Below are positions 8,992 to 17,528 of a stretch of DNA of 64,000 bases, in pieces. Source of the DNA: CAIQPV01 sp964480365 (GTDB lineage Bacteria > Pseudomonadota > Gammaproteobacteria > Burkholderiales > Gallionellaceae); NCBI GenBank assembly GCA_964480365.1, contig CAYZPM010000001.1, forward strand, positions 124,001-188,000. The letters run 5' to 3'. The notes beneath the pieces were generated by a model that searched no databases, was not told where the DNA came from, and saw only the letters and a program-made list of their open reading frames with translations. Each line of letters opens with the position of its first letter. Within the stretch, counting starts at the first letter, position 1. The position numbers and the translations under genes were made by a program.

Positions 8992-10663
8992 GATTTATCT
9001 CCTTAAGCGTGGTTTCACCCAGCCTGACCAGATCCAGCGCCGCTTCCCGCAGGTATCGAGTGCCGTTGCGTCGTGCCACTTCCTTGATACAACGAACCGG
9101 CTCCCTGGCAACAATGAGTTCCCTGATCTCGTCATTCAAATGGAGCATTTCTGCAATCGCTTTCCGCCCCTTGTAACCCGTCCCTCGGCACTGGCCACAG
9201 CCCCGACCGACAACAAAGTGGTAATCCTTTGCCTGTTCCGGGGGAATCCCGGACATTTTCAGCATATCTGCCGATGGCTGCTGCGGCTCGGCACAATGGG
9301 GACACGTAAGGCGCACCAGGCGCTGAGCCAGGATGCCATTCATTGCTGACACGAAACTATATGGCTCAACTCCCATATGCATAAAGCGGCCAATCACGTC
9401 GAAGACATTGTTCGCATGCACCGTAGTAAATACGAGGTGACCGGTAAGCGCTGACTGGATAGCGATTTGCGCGGTTTCCGCATCGCGTATTTCTCCCACC
9501 ATGATTTTGTCTGGATCGTGGCGCAGGATGGAACGCAGCCCGCGTGCAAATGTGAGTCCTTTTTTTTCATTCACCGGGATCTGCAATACGCCCGGCAAAT
9601 CATATTCGACGGGATCTTCTATCGTGATGATCTTATGTTCACCGTCATTGATTTCGCTGATCGCGGCGTACAAGGTGCTGGTTTTTCCGCTGCCGGTCGG
9701 CCCGGTTACCAGCACCATGCCGTAAGGCTCACTGGACAGTAGTCTAAACTTGGCTATGCTATCCGCATCGAACCCGAGCACGTCCAAAGTCAGGCTGTGC
9801 ATCTGCCCGGAAAGACTCTGGCGATCCAGAATTCTGAGTACCGCATCTTCGCCAAAATTGCTTGGCATGATCGAAACGCGGAAATCCACATCACGGCCCT
9901 GCATTGTCACCTTGAATCGCCCATCCTGCGGGACTCGCCGCTCGGAAATATCCAATTGCGACATCACCTTTATGCGCGAAATTACCTGTTCGGCCATTTC
10001 TACGCCCGGCACATCACTCACTGCGTTCAATACCCCATCTATGCGGTACTTGATGCGAAACCCAATCGAATGGGATTCAATATGAATATCACTGGCCCCT
10101 GCCTTGAGGGCATCATAGAGGGTGGAGTGAACCAGCTTCACAACAGGGCTGGGGTCTTCACTTATCCCCTTGAGCGATAGCGTTTCCGACTGTCCAATCT
10201 CTCCCGCCGTATCCGTCCCACCGGAAACAATGCTGTCCATCGCGCGCAAGTCGGCTTCGAAGCGCGCGAGATAGGCCGCGAAATCAGAAGGATGCGTAAG
10301 GTACCAGGTTACCCCTCCAATACGTGCCTCGATCCATTCCTGATTTTCTGCGTTGAATGGATCGCAAAAAGCAATGGCAAGTTTCCCCATGCCGTCGCGT
10401 AAAACCATGCACTCACGACGAGCCACATCGGCGAATGAAAGAAGATCAAAAGCGGGCGAGTATCCATTAAGCGCAGGCATATCCAGCACCTGGTAATTAA
10501 ATAGCCGCGCAATCACAGCAATAGCAAGTCCGGGCTCCAGGGAATAGCATTCCTCAATCACCGCCGTGACATTGCATCCGAGACGCTTTGCGTCTACATA
10601 AGCCTTGCGCAAATCATCCGCCGTGAGCGATGGCATGAGTACATCACCTGCCATGATATTCAT
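8972..10663 (-). CDS. GspE/PilB/MshE-like secretion ATPase
   Basis: A 563-residue hexameric ATPase powering pseudopilus assembly. The N-terminal N1E/MshEN-like domain covers about 1-150. The catalytic core shows Walker A GPTGSGKTSTLYAA, the Asp box ITIEDPVEYDLPGV, Walker B IMVGEIRDAETA and the His box TGHLVFTTVHAN. A tetracysteine zinc module follows (CPHC ... CGQCRGTGYKGR), as in GspE and PilB. MshEN-type N-termini can bind cyclic di-GMP; whether this one does cannot be read with certainty, but a c-di-GMP riboswitch elsewhere in the window makes the question relevant. The start codon ATG overlaps the gspF-like stop (ATGA). Confidence 0.94.
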   Translation of the reverse strand: MNIMAGDVLMPSLTADDLRKAYVDAKRLGCNVTAVIEECYSLEPGLAIAVIARLFNYQVLDMPALNGYSPAFDLLSFADVARRECMVLRDGMGKLAIAFCDPFNAENQEWIEARIGGVTWYLTHPSDFAAYLARFEADLRAMDSIVSGGTDTAGEIGQSETLSLKGISEDPSPVVKLVHSTLYDALKAGASDIHIESHSIGFRIKYRIDGVLNAVSDVPGVEMAEQVISRIKVMSQLDISERRVPQDGRFKVTMQGRDVDFRVSIMPSNFGEDAVLRILDRQSLSGQMHSLTLDVLGFDADSIAKFRLLSSEPYGMVLVTGPTGSGKTSTLYAAISEINDGEHKIITIEDPVEYDLPGVLQIPVNEKKGLTFARGLRSILRHDPDKIMVGEIRDAETAQIAIQSALTGHLVFTTVHANNVFDVIGRFMHMGVEPYSFVSAMNGILAQRLVRLTCPHCAEPQQPSADMLKMSGIPPEQAKDYHFVVGRGCGQCRGTGYKGRKAIAEMLHLNDEIRELIVAREPVRCIKEVARRNGTRYLREAALDLVRLGETTLKEINRVTFVA

Positions 10664-11853
10664 TGGATACTCCCTGCCAATTCAAATATTGGCATATACA
10701 TCAAAACTACGATCACTCCGATCACCAATCCGATTACAGCCATCAAAATAGGCTCGAACATCTTGATGAACCATTCAACTTTGCGCGCCATTTCTTCATC
10801 GTAAAATACGGCGATGCGCTCCATCATTTCACCCATATTCCCGGTTCGTTCCCCGACGCGCAGCATCCGCAACGAAACAGATGTAGTAAGTTGCTGCTCT
10901 TCCATCGCACGCGAAATCGGCTGCCCTTCACGGATAGCAAGAGTGGCGAATTTCAATCGCCCACGCAAAACCGGTTGGAGCAGACCGGAAACCATATCCA
11001 ACGCTGTAACTACTGGAATGCCACCCTTCAGCAGCATGGACAATGTCCGATAAAAGCGCGCCAACTGATATACATGCATGCTCTCCCCAATAGCGGGGAT
11101 TTGCCATAATTTGAGTAGCAGAAACTCACGCAAGGCTGGCCGGGTCAACCCATATACAACAACGAATATCACACTCGTTACAATCAACAGAACCATTTCC
11201 CCGTGGGTTTTAATCAGCCCCCCCCATTGCATCAGCATCTGTGAAAGCCATGGCAGGTTGGCGCCGTTGCCTTCGTAAATTACCGAAAACTTGGGCACCA
11301 CGTAACTCATCAAAAACAATACAACGATACCTCCCACCACCATCAGCAGCACGGGATAGATGGATGCGCTTACAATTTTTTTTCGTACAAAATCAAGCTG
11401 TGACTGATAGGCAAAAAATCTGCTCAGCGCCTCGCTCAGCCCCCCCGTCTTTTCGCTGGCACGGACGGTCGCAACAAAAAGGGGAGGAAAAACAGAGGGG
11501 AAATCCTCCAAGGCAGCAGAAAGAGTCTGCCCTACATACAAACGAGCCACGATCGAATCGAACACCTTTTTTGCTTCACTGTGTCGCTCTTTCTCGGCCA
11601 ACGTTTCCAATGCCTCAACCAGGCTAAGCCCGGCATCCAGCAAAGCAAGCAGTTCCTGGCTGAACGGCACCAGAGGAAACCAGTTGCCGGATTTTTTGAA
11701 TCTCGGCAACACAGCGCTGCCTTCGCTCTTGACGCTCAGGACGTTGTAGCCTTGGCTTTTCGCTTGATTCGCGGCGTCACTTTCGTCCAGGGCAGAGAAA
11801 GAAAGAACACAGACTCCCTCACCACTTCGATGCGCCTTTATCTTAAACTGCAT
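10660..11853 (-). CDS. GspF/PilC-like inner-membrane platform protein
   Basis: About 397 residues with two GspF repeats. The first cytoplasmic domain has SQELLALLDAGLSLVEALE, followed by a membrane hairpin around 170-240 (YPVLLMVVGGIVVLFLMSY). The second domain begins at QLARFYRTLSMLLKGGIPV and ends in the C-terminal helix PILMAVIGLVIGVIVVLMYM. It is the inner-membrane base on which the pseudopilus is built. The ATG at 11853 (MQFKIKAH) has a GGGG ribosome site seven bases upstream and is preferred over GTG 11874. It is the first gene of the secretion-machine run, 176 bases after the lytic transglycosylase. Confidence 0.92.
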   Translation of the reverse strand: MQFKIKAHRSGEGVCVLSFSALDESDAANQAKSQGYNVLSVKSEGSAVLPRFKKSGNWFPLVPFSQELLALLDAGLSLVEALETLAEKERHSEAKKVFDSIVARLYVGQTLSAALEDFPSVFPPLFVATVRASEKTGGLSEALSRFFAYQSQLDFVRKKIVSASIYPVLLMVVGGIVVLFLMSYVVPKFSVIYEGNGANLPWLSQMLMQWGGLIKTHGEMVLLIVTSVIFVVVYGLTRPALREFLLLKLWQIPAIGESMHVYQLARFYRTLSMLLKGGIPVVTALDMVSGLLQPVLRGRLKFATLAIREGQPISRAMEEQQLTTSVSLRMLRVGERTGNMGEMMERIAVFYDEEMARKVEWFIKMFEPILMAVIGLVIGVIVVLMYMPIFELAGSIQ

Positions 11854-12029
11854 CAGAGTGCCCCATGCATTCACGAGTCATTGCTTCGATCTTTTACGCA
11901 ATCAGCAATAACTTTCCTAATTTTCGTATTGTAGATATTGAAAGTTACAAATTGATGAACTCCAAGTTAGCCAAAACCTTAGGAGCATTACGATTACGGC
12001 AAGCGGGGGTGCGGAACAATAACGAAGCC

Positions 12030-12674
12030 TCACCTGTATCTCTGATAAAAATCCATTACTTTTAAAACATAAGCTTTGGTTTCAGGAAAAGGGGGGATGT
12101 GCCCACCATATTTGCGCACATTATTTTCGCCTGCGTTGTAAGCCGCTAACGCCAACGGGATGTTGTTGTCGAATTGCGACATGAGGCTACTCAGATATTG
12201 CGCACCTGCGTGAATGTTCTGTGCCGGGTCAAACGAGTTATTTACCTTGAAACGCCTTGCCGTATCGGGCATCAACTGCATCAGCCCAACCGCACCTTTC
12301 CTTGAAACGCTATGGGAGTTGTAACCCGACTCTGCCGCTATAACGGCATACAACAACGCTTCATCCAATTGATAAAATGACGCGGCTTGCTTGATTTCCT
12401 GGGTAAATATTTCGCGATTCCTGCTGTTAACGAACGATGCTTTTTGCGGTGCATCGGCATTGACACCTGGCGATTCGGAGTGCATATAAAGCCTGTATCG
12501 TGGATCGCTCTGCACATCGCTGAAATGGGGTGTACCGCTTTCATCCGTGAACATGAAGATATCAGCCTTCACGTCAGCAATTCCCATGCTTAATCCGACC
12601 AGCGCTCCTAAAAGAGAGCACCAGAAACCGCCCCTCACATTGCGCAGGTCAGGGGCGTTGAACATCCTGTGCAT
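12030..12674 (-). CDS. Lytic transglycosylase with DUF4124 domain
   Basis: A 214-residue exported muramidase. After a signal peptide (WCSLLGALVGLSMGIADVKA) there is a short DUF4124 module (DIFMFTDESGTPHFSDVQ) and then an SLT (soluble lytic transglycosylase, Slt70-like) domain with the catalytic Glu in VIAAESGYNS and the GLMQLMPDTA motif. It cleaves peptidoglycan between MurNAc and GlcNAc, presumably opening the wall for the envelope-spanning machine encoded next to it. The ATG at 12674 lies inside the previous coding region (26-base overlap); ATG 12665 is also possible. The longer open frame upstream lacks a signal peptide start and was not used. Confidence 0.88.
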   Translation of the reverse strand: MHRMFNAPDLRNVRGGFWCSLLGALVGLSMGIADVKADIFMFTDESGTPHFSDVQSDPRYRLYMHSESPGVNADAPQKASFVNSRNREIFTQEIKQAASFYQLDEALLYAVIAAESGYNSHSVSRKGAVGLMQLMPDTARRFKVNNSFDPAQNIHAGAQYLSSLMSQFDNNIPLALAAYNAGENNVRKYGGHIPPFPETKAYVLKVMDFYQRYR

Positions 12675-13344
12675 TAGCGCTTCTGGATATAATTCGGTTG
12701 GCATCAGACTTGTCCCGATACTCTTGCAGCAGATTTTCGACCTTGACCTTCTCCAGTTGCGTAAACGGCTCTGCCTGACGAAGGGCATCCAGTACGCCCT
12801 TTGCTTCATATTTATCCAGAAGCTTTGCACTGATCAAGTAGAGTTCTGAATTCTTCTTCTCACATACCTGAATCTCTTCATCCAGCTTTTTCTTCTCCTG
12901 CTCTTTTTCAGTTTGCGTCTGTTGCAAGTTTTTGCTGGTTGTAGCGAAATTTTGCTCTACTTCCCTAAGTTTCTTTTCAGTCGCCTGATACTTGTCCGAG
13001 AGTTCGGACAATTGCTGCTTGTCTGCGAGTTCAGTCTTCTGTTGCTTGTCGGAAAGTTCGGTAATCCGCCTGGATTGACCACCTAATTTTTTCTCAAGTG
13101 TCTCCCGCTTGGCATCCAGATCGCTGACCTGTTTTTTCAACGCTTCAACCTGCCCCGCAAGATCGACCTTATCCTGTTGAGCCGCATTCAATTGCATCTG
13201 CAAGCGATGCACAGCCTGTTTGTCTTTTGCATCTTTGTCTGTAGCCGCCATGGCATCAAATGCCGTGACTGCAGCCAGGAACAACACGAATGTCTGAAAT
13301 AGGACATGAATTTTTACAAGGCTTCTCATGTTGTAGCGTCCCAT
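12649..13344 (-). CDS. Periplasmic coiled-coil protein
   Basis: About 231 residues with a signal peptide (VKIHVLFQTFVLFLAAVTAF, cleavage near AMAA) and an almost unbroken coiled coil from about 40 to 170. The coiled coil contains short repeats of the type ELSDKQQ/ELADKQQ, and a small C-terminal helical domain follows. No enzyme motif is visible. Similar small coiled-coil proteins accompany TonB-ExbBD-porin clusters and may act as periplasmic spacers or scaffolds. The ATG at 13344 nearly abuts the porin stop; ATG 13329 is an alternative start. Confidence 0.75.
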   Translation of the reverse strand: MGRYNMRSLVKIHVLFQTFVLFLAAVTAFDAMAATDKDAKDKQAVHRLQMQLNAAQQDKVDLAGQVEALKKQVSDLDAKRETLEKKLGGQSRRITELSDKQQKTELADKQQLSELSDKYQATEKKLREVEQNFATTSKNLQQTQTEKEQEKKKLDEEIQVCEKKNSELYLISAKLLDKYEAKGVLDALRQAEPFTQLEKVKVENLLQEYRDKSDANRIISRSANAQDVQRP

Positions 13345-13346
13345 GT

Positions 13347-15806
13347 TCAAAACTTTACATTCATCTCAACTTGCAGCGTGTCTATCGACAGCGGCGGGCC
13401 ATCTATCTGATCGGTGCTAAGCCAGACCAATCCAACGCTTGTTTCCTTGTCCAACCCGTAGCTTGCTCTAACAACATAGCCCTTAGCATTCGTGCCTCCC
13501 AAATGAAAATCCTGATCGTTCAACGCATCCAGCACCGCGTCTCGTTGAATGTATTTATAGGCAAAACTCGCCTGCCAATCGCCACGTCTTTTGACCCGAG
13601 GACTGCCCACAGCCAGAATAGCTTGATAGCCGGTGATTTCCGGCACAATTACTAGGCCTGTGCGCGCCGCGATTTCTGCGGCGTTAAACCCCAAATTCCT
13701 GACGTAGTCTCCGGTAAGCATCACATGCACCGGGTCGAAAGCCGCCCAGTCCATCTTTGCCGTGAGATTAAGTTCTTCGAATTTTGATGCAAGACCATAG
13801 TTAGCCGGATTAAGAACCTCAGCTAGGGTAGCCGGGTTCCCAGGATTATTCGGATCATTGGTGTTGACAAGCACCAGAGAATTTCCCTTCTGCATGCTTT
13901 CTACCGCCGTATTGCTATAGGGATTGGTAAACGACCCTGCGGGATTGGGGATTCCCTCGGCATCACGGAAATTATACAAAGCGACGCCGAATTGGGCGGT
14001 GGAAGAATCAAACGCCGTCCGCTGCGCACTCAACTGAGCGCCATAGAGCCATTTTGAATTAGCCAGAACCGTATCCGATTTCAATATATTCTGGTAAGGA
14101 AAGGCACCGACGGTTAAAAACTCGCTCCATTGGTCGTTCGTTTTTAATTTAAATTGTGACACTACGCCCTCAAAATTGACATCCGAATCCCACACCAGAT
14201 CGGTAGATAACCATGGGTTGGGTATCTTGCCTCCGATGAGTGTCAGCCAGTTGTAAGGGGTACTTTGCACATAAGCACGATCCAACAATAAATTAGACTT
14301 ATTAAACCCAGTGCCCAAAGTTTGGTTGGAGGAATCCGGATTGGTTGTAGTACCCGAGGTGAAGCGGAAATCGGCTATTGTATTGTCGCTTATAACCGCC
14401 TTCATGTTCAGCCTTGCCTGAACGAGCATGTAATTGTGGGCAACGGTGGTATCGCCAATCACAGTTGGGATGTACGCTTGTGCCCCTGGCAAAGCATTTC
14501 CGGCAGGGAAAGTGTCACTTTCATAACGCAGGCGAAAATCTCCATCCCAGGAAATTCGATTTACCCAATCCGGCAATGCTCCCGGATCACCCCACCTCTC
14601 ACCCTTGGCCTGCGCCAGAACCTCCTGCCTGATTTCTTCCTTGATTTCACGCCTCACCACTTCCGGCACGTAAGGTACGCGCACAACGCCAGGTTTTACC
14701 GGCTCCTGTGCTGGAGCAACATTCTGGGGGGGAGCCACATCCGTAGTTGCAACTCCATTCTGAGCAACCACAGTCTTGGCGGCTGATTGCTCCGCGTCAT
14801 GGATCAACTGGTCAGCGGCATCCTGGCTCATTACCCCCTTCTGGGTTAGCATCTTGATCAGGTTGGTGATGGATTGGTGCAATATTTCGAGTTGTTTTTT
14901 CTCTTCTTGTGCAATTGCTGGCGCAGAGGCGATTGGAGCCGCAACTTTCTTAGCGGCAACTCCGCTTGGCGTAGAAACGTCCTTGGTGACGACTCCACTT
15001 GGAGCTGCGACTTCCTGAGTATCAAATTCATCTAGAGCAGCGACTTTCATAGTTGCATCTCCGCTCGGCGCAGCAACGTCCTTGGCGACAACCGCACTTG
15101 GAGCCGCGACTTTCTTGGTGACAATCTCACTTGGAGCAGAAACTTCCTTAGCGGCAATTCCGCTCGGCGCTGAAACATCCTTGCTGACAACCGCACTTGG
15201 AGCCGCGACTTTCTTGGCATCAACTCCACTTGGAGCAGCAACATCCTTTGCGGCAACTCCGCTTGGCGCAGAAACGTCCTTGCTGACAACTGCGCTTGGA
15301 GTCGCGACTTTCTTGGTGTCAACTCCACTTGGAGCAGAAACTTCCTTTGCGGCAATTCCGCTCGGCGCAGAAACGTCCTTGGTGACAACTGCACTTGGAG
15401 CCGCTACTTTCTTGGTGTCAATTTCACTTGGAGCAGCAATGTCCTTTGCGGCAACTCCACTCGGCGCAGATGCGTCCTTGGTGACGACTGCACTCGGAGC
15501 CGCTACTTTCTTGGTGTCAATTTCACTTGGAGCAGCAATGTCCTTAGCGGCAACTCCGCTCGGCGCAGAAACGTCCTTAGTAGTAACACCGCTTGGGACA
15601 GCGACTTTCGCAGGTGCTGATTGCTCCGATTCGAGCAGCAACTGATCAGCGGATTCTTTGGTCAGCATCCCGTTCTGCGTCATCTGCTTGATCAGGTCGA
15701 CGATGGATTGGTGCATCGCTGCGGGTTGTTCGATTTCTTGTGCAAAAACCGGGGCAGAAGTGATACCCCAGATCAAGAAAAATGCAGTTATGCGTCTATT
15801 GTTCAT
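13347..15806 (-). CDS. Outer-membrane putative porin with expanded N-terminal repeats
   Basis: An 819-residue outer-membrane protein. A signal peptide (AFFLIWGITSAPVFA) is followed by a short helical module (AMHQSIVDLIKQMTQNGMLT..., residues 30-65), 21 tandem eleven-residue repeats (66-296), a second copy of the helical module (about 305-345), a coiled segment and a beta-barrel of the putative-porin type (about 385-819, ending in VEMNVKF with a terminal Phe typical of barrels). In related proteins a single N-terminal module precedes the barrel; here it is duplicated and separated by the repeats. The true start is ATG 15806, where the signal peptide begins; the longer frame runs into a dispersed repeat. 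Placement after TonB-ExbBD suggests a pore or receptor served by that system. Confidence 0.85.
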   Translation of the reverse strand: MNNRRITAFFLIWGITSAPVFAQEIEQPAAMHQSIVDLIKQMTQNGMLTKESADQLLLESEQSAPAKVAVPSGVTTKDVSAPSGVAAKDIAAPSEIDTKKVAAPSAVVTKDASAPSGVAAKDIAAPSEIDTKKVAAPSAVVTKDVSAPSGIAAKEVSAPSGVDTKKVATPSAVVSKDVSAPSGVAAKDVAAPSGVDAKKVAAPSAVVSKDVSAPSGIAAKEVSAPSEIVTKKVAAPSAVVAKDVAAPSGDATMKVAALDEFDTQEVAAPSGVVTKDVSTPSGVAAKKVAAPIASAPAIAQEEKKQLEILHQSITNLIKMLTQKGVMSQDAADQLIHDAEQSAAKTVVAQNGVATTDVAPPQNVAPAQEPVKPGVVRVPYVPEVVRREIKEEIRQEVLAQAKGERWGDPGALPDWVNRISWDGDFRLRYESDTFPAGNALPGAQAYIPTVIGDTTVAHNYMLVQARLNMKAVISDNTIADFRFTSGTTTNPDSSNQTLGTGFNKSNLLLDRAYVQSTPYNWLTLIGGKIPNPWLSTDLVWDSDVNFEGVVSQFKLKTNDQWSEFLTVGAFPYQNILKSDTVLANSKWLYGAQLSAQRTAFDSSTAQFGVALYNFRDAEGIPNPAGSFTNPYSNTAVESMQKGNSLVLVNTNDPNNPGNPATLAEVLNPANYGLASKFEELNLTAKMDWAAFDPVHVMLTGDYVRNLGFNAAEIAARTGLVIVPEITGYQAILAVGSPRVKRRGDWQASFAYKYIQRDAVLDALNDQDFHLGGTNAKGYVVRASYGLDKETSVGLVWLSTDQIDGPPLSIDTLQVEMNVKF
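14919..15611 (-). repeat. 33-bp tandem repeats (21 units) in porin gene
   Basis: Twenty-one consecutive 33-base units encode eleven-residue repeats of three alternating kinds, for example KDVSAPSGVAA, KDIAAPSEIDT and KKVAAPSAVVT, giving a 99-base higher-order period over much of the array. Units near the C-terminal end are more diverged (MKVAALDEFDT). The repeats also keep a long spurious frame open on the plus strand. Confidence 0.93.
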
Positions 15807-15829
15807 AATCTTGGTGTTCCTGTTTATTA

Positions 15830-15961
15830 TCGATGTTTCCATAATTGGCAACTGTATTTCCCCCTTCCAAACCCTTCCCCGACGGGAGAAGGACTCGCGT
15901 CCCCTCTCCCATCGGAGGGCGGTTAGGGAGAGGGTTTGTGGCAACAGCGTCTTGTATTTTG
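15830..15961 (-). repeat. Dispersed repeat family A, copy 1
   Basis: A roughly 130-base element with a GC-rich inverted-repeat core (CCCTTCCCC ... GGGAGAGGG) and conserved outer ends. On the minus strand it starts with CAAAATACAAGACGCTG and ends with TATGGAAACATC. The same ends occur in copies at 33033 and 39621. It separates tonB from the porin gene. Confidence 0.75.
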
Positions 15962-16036
15962 TACAGTTCAATATTTACCAACGCGCATCAAGTTACGTGC
16001 AACTTAATGCGATTAACTGCACATTTGCCCTGCCCT

Positions 16037-16696
16037 TTACCGAGAACTGATGCGCAACTTCACCGGTTGCGGCATATCCGACGGCGGCTCTTCGAACTGC
16101 CTGATGCTATTCAAAACCTTCTTCATCGCTGCATCCACATCAGGCTCGCCGCTCGACCCTAATAACTCCACGCGTTCGACGCTGCCATCGCGACCTATCC
16201 AAATCGCAACTACTGCCTTGTATTCCCCTTTGCGCAATTTTTCGTTGCGCCCCAGCTCATCGCGAATATTCTTCTGCAATCCGCCCAGATAACCGCTGAA
16301 ACGGCTGCCATTTCCGCCTATGGTTCCACCCTCAGTCGTCACCTTGCCTGCCCCAAATTGACTGGGCGCATCTCCGGCAGGGCCTTCCATCTTCAACTCC
16401 TCGGACGGCTGTGGCACTTCCTGTGGCATGGGCGGAGCAATCTTCATCTCTTTGGGCTGCTCTTTGGGCGGCTCTTTCGGTGGCGGCGGCGGAGGCGGAG
16501 GAGGCGTATCCGGCAAAAGCTTGATGGTGGCCACCATTTTTTTGGTATTCGTTTTTCCATTCATCAAGTTTTGCACCACAAATCCAATGCCGATTACAAG
16601 CAGCAAAATCCCCAGAATAATGCCCGTGCGCTCCTTCCAGACTTTTCTCCCGGACGCTTGTTTCTCCTCAGTCTCTATAGGTGCGCAGCTATCCAT
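16037..16696 (-). CDS. TonB-like energy transducer
   Basis: A 219-residue TonB family protein: a cytoplasmic N-terminus, one membrane helix (about 28-47, IILGILLLVIGIGFVVQNLM), a proline-rich periplasmic segment (nine consecutive Pro, then KEPPKEQPKE) and a C-terminal TonB fold (about 135-219, YKAVVAIWIGRDGSVERVEL...VDAAMKKVL). It would pass energy from the ExbB/ExbD motor to an outer-membrane partner, probably the porin-like protein downstream. The ATG overlaps the exbD stop by one base, so it is in the same operon. Confidence 0.9.
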   Translation of the reverse strand: MDSCAPIETEEKQASGRKVWKERTGIILGILLLVIGIGFVVQNLMNGKTNTKKMVATIKLLPDTPPPPPPPPPKEPPKEQPKEMKIAPPMPQEVPQPSEELKMEGPAGDAPSQFGAGKVTTEGGTIGGNGSRFSGYLGGLQKNIRDELGRNEKLRKGEYKAVVAIWIGRDGSVERVELLGSSGEPDVDAAMKKVLNSIRQFEEPPSDMPQPVKLRISSR

Positions 16697-17100
16697 CAAG
16701 TGCCAATTTTCGCTGTTACCAAACCGACATTTTCAATATGCAGGCGGGTAACAAGATCCACCACGGCGATCACACCGGAATAAGGCGCTTTGTCATCGCC
16801 CTTGATCATCACCGAAAACTTCGGGTCACGCGCCTTGGCCGAGTTAAGCTGATTTTCCAATTCTGCAAGACTGATCCCAACGCCATTCATCAACATACTG
16901 CCATTCCGCTGTATCTGCACGATCTTCACTTCGTGTTTCTCGGTGCTCGGCTTGTTGGAAGGCTTGGGCATATTGATGGTAAGTCCCTGCACCGAAGCAG
17001 TGGTCATCAGAATAAAGATGACGAGCAGCACATAGGCCAAGTCCAACATGGGCGTGATGTTGATCGTGTCATACGGTTTCGCTTCGTTTTGAACTTGCAT
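16696..17100 (-). CDS. exbD: ExbD/TolR-type biopolymer transporter (second copy)
   Basis: A 134-residue ExbD family protein. One membrane helix carries the key Asp in INITPMLDLAYVLLVIFILM (Asp at about 19), followed by a periplasmic TolR-like domain (about 55-134). ExbD dimers sit in the ExbB pentamer and use the proton motive force. It lies 4 bases after the other exbD. The two copies share the membrane region almost exactly but differ in the periplasmic domain, so they may form a heterodimer. Confidence 0.92.
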   Translation of the reverse strand: MQVQNEAKPYDTINITPMLDLAYVLLVIFILMTTASVQGLTINMPKPSNKPSTEKHEVKIVQIQRNGSMLMNGVGISLAELENQLNSAKARDPKFSVMIKGDDKAPYSGVIAVVDLVTRLHIENVGLVTAKIGT

Positions 17101-17104
17101 AAGA

Positions 17105-17515
17105 CTATTCCTCTCCCTTCTTGGTCACCAGACCAATTTCCGAGATGCCCAGCTTCTTGCAGATATCCAGCACCTCGGCAATTTTTCCATACTGCGTCGT
17201 AGCATCGCCCTTGAGCACCACCGGTAAGGAAGGATTGCCACTCTTGAATTGGCTCAGTCGTTGCTCCAGCATGGCCATATCTACGGGATAGGCATCGAGA
17301 TAAACCGACCCTTCGCTGGTAATCGTAATCGCACGAATCTGCGGCTTGGCCAGGCTGGCCATAGCTTGGGAGTGCGGCAGCTTAACCTTCACCCCCTGTA
17401 CCGAAGCCGTGGTCATGATGATAAAAATCACCAGCAGCACATAGGCCAAGTCCAGCATCGGCGTGATGTTAATCTCGTCGTATGGCTGGTTTTCTTCTTT
17501 GACGTCAGCAGACAT
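17105..17515 (-). CDS. exbD: ExbD/TolR-type biopolymer transporter (first copy)
   Basis: A 136-residue ExbD family protein with the membrane helix and conserved Asp (INITPMLDLAYVLLVIFIIM) and a periplasmic domain in which VVLKGDATTQYGKIAEVLDI matches the ExbD/TolR core. It sits 13 bases after the DUF2341-ExbB gene and just before a second exbD, so the operon provides motor, two rotor-like subunits and TonB. Confidence 0.92.
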   Translation of the reverse strand: MSADVKEENQPYDEINITPMLDLAYVLLVIFIIMTTASVQGVKVKLPHSQAMASLAKPQIRAITITSEGSVYLDAYPVDMAMLEQRLSQFKSGNPSLPVVLKGDATTQYGKIAEVLDICKKLGISEIGLVTKKGEE

Positions 17516-17528
17516 GGATCAGCCTTGC

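Noticed and set aside
14919..15611. Possible CRISPR array
   Set aside because: The units are directly adjacent 33-base coding repeats without unique spacers.
15082..15645. 187-codon plus-strand frame opposite the porin repeats
   Set aside because: It stays open only because the 33-base repeats lack stops in that frame; the minus-strand porin with signal peptide and barrel is the real gene.
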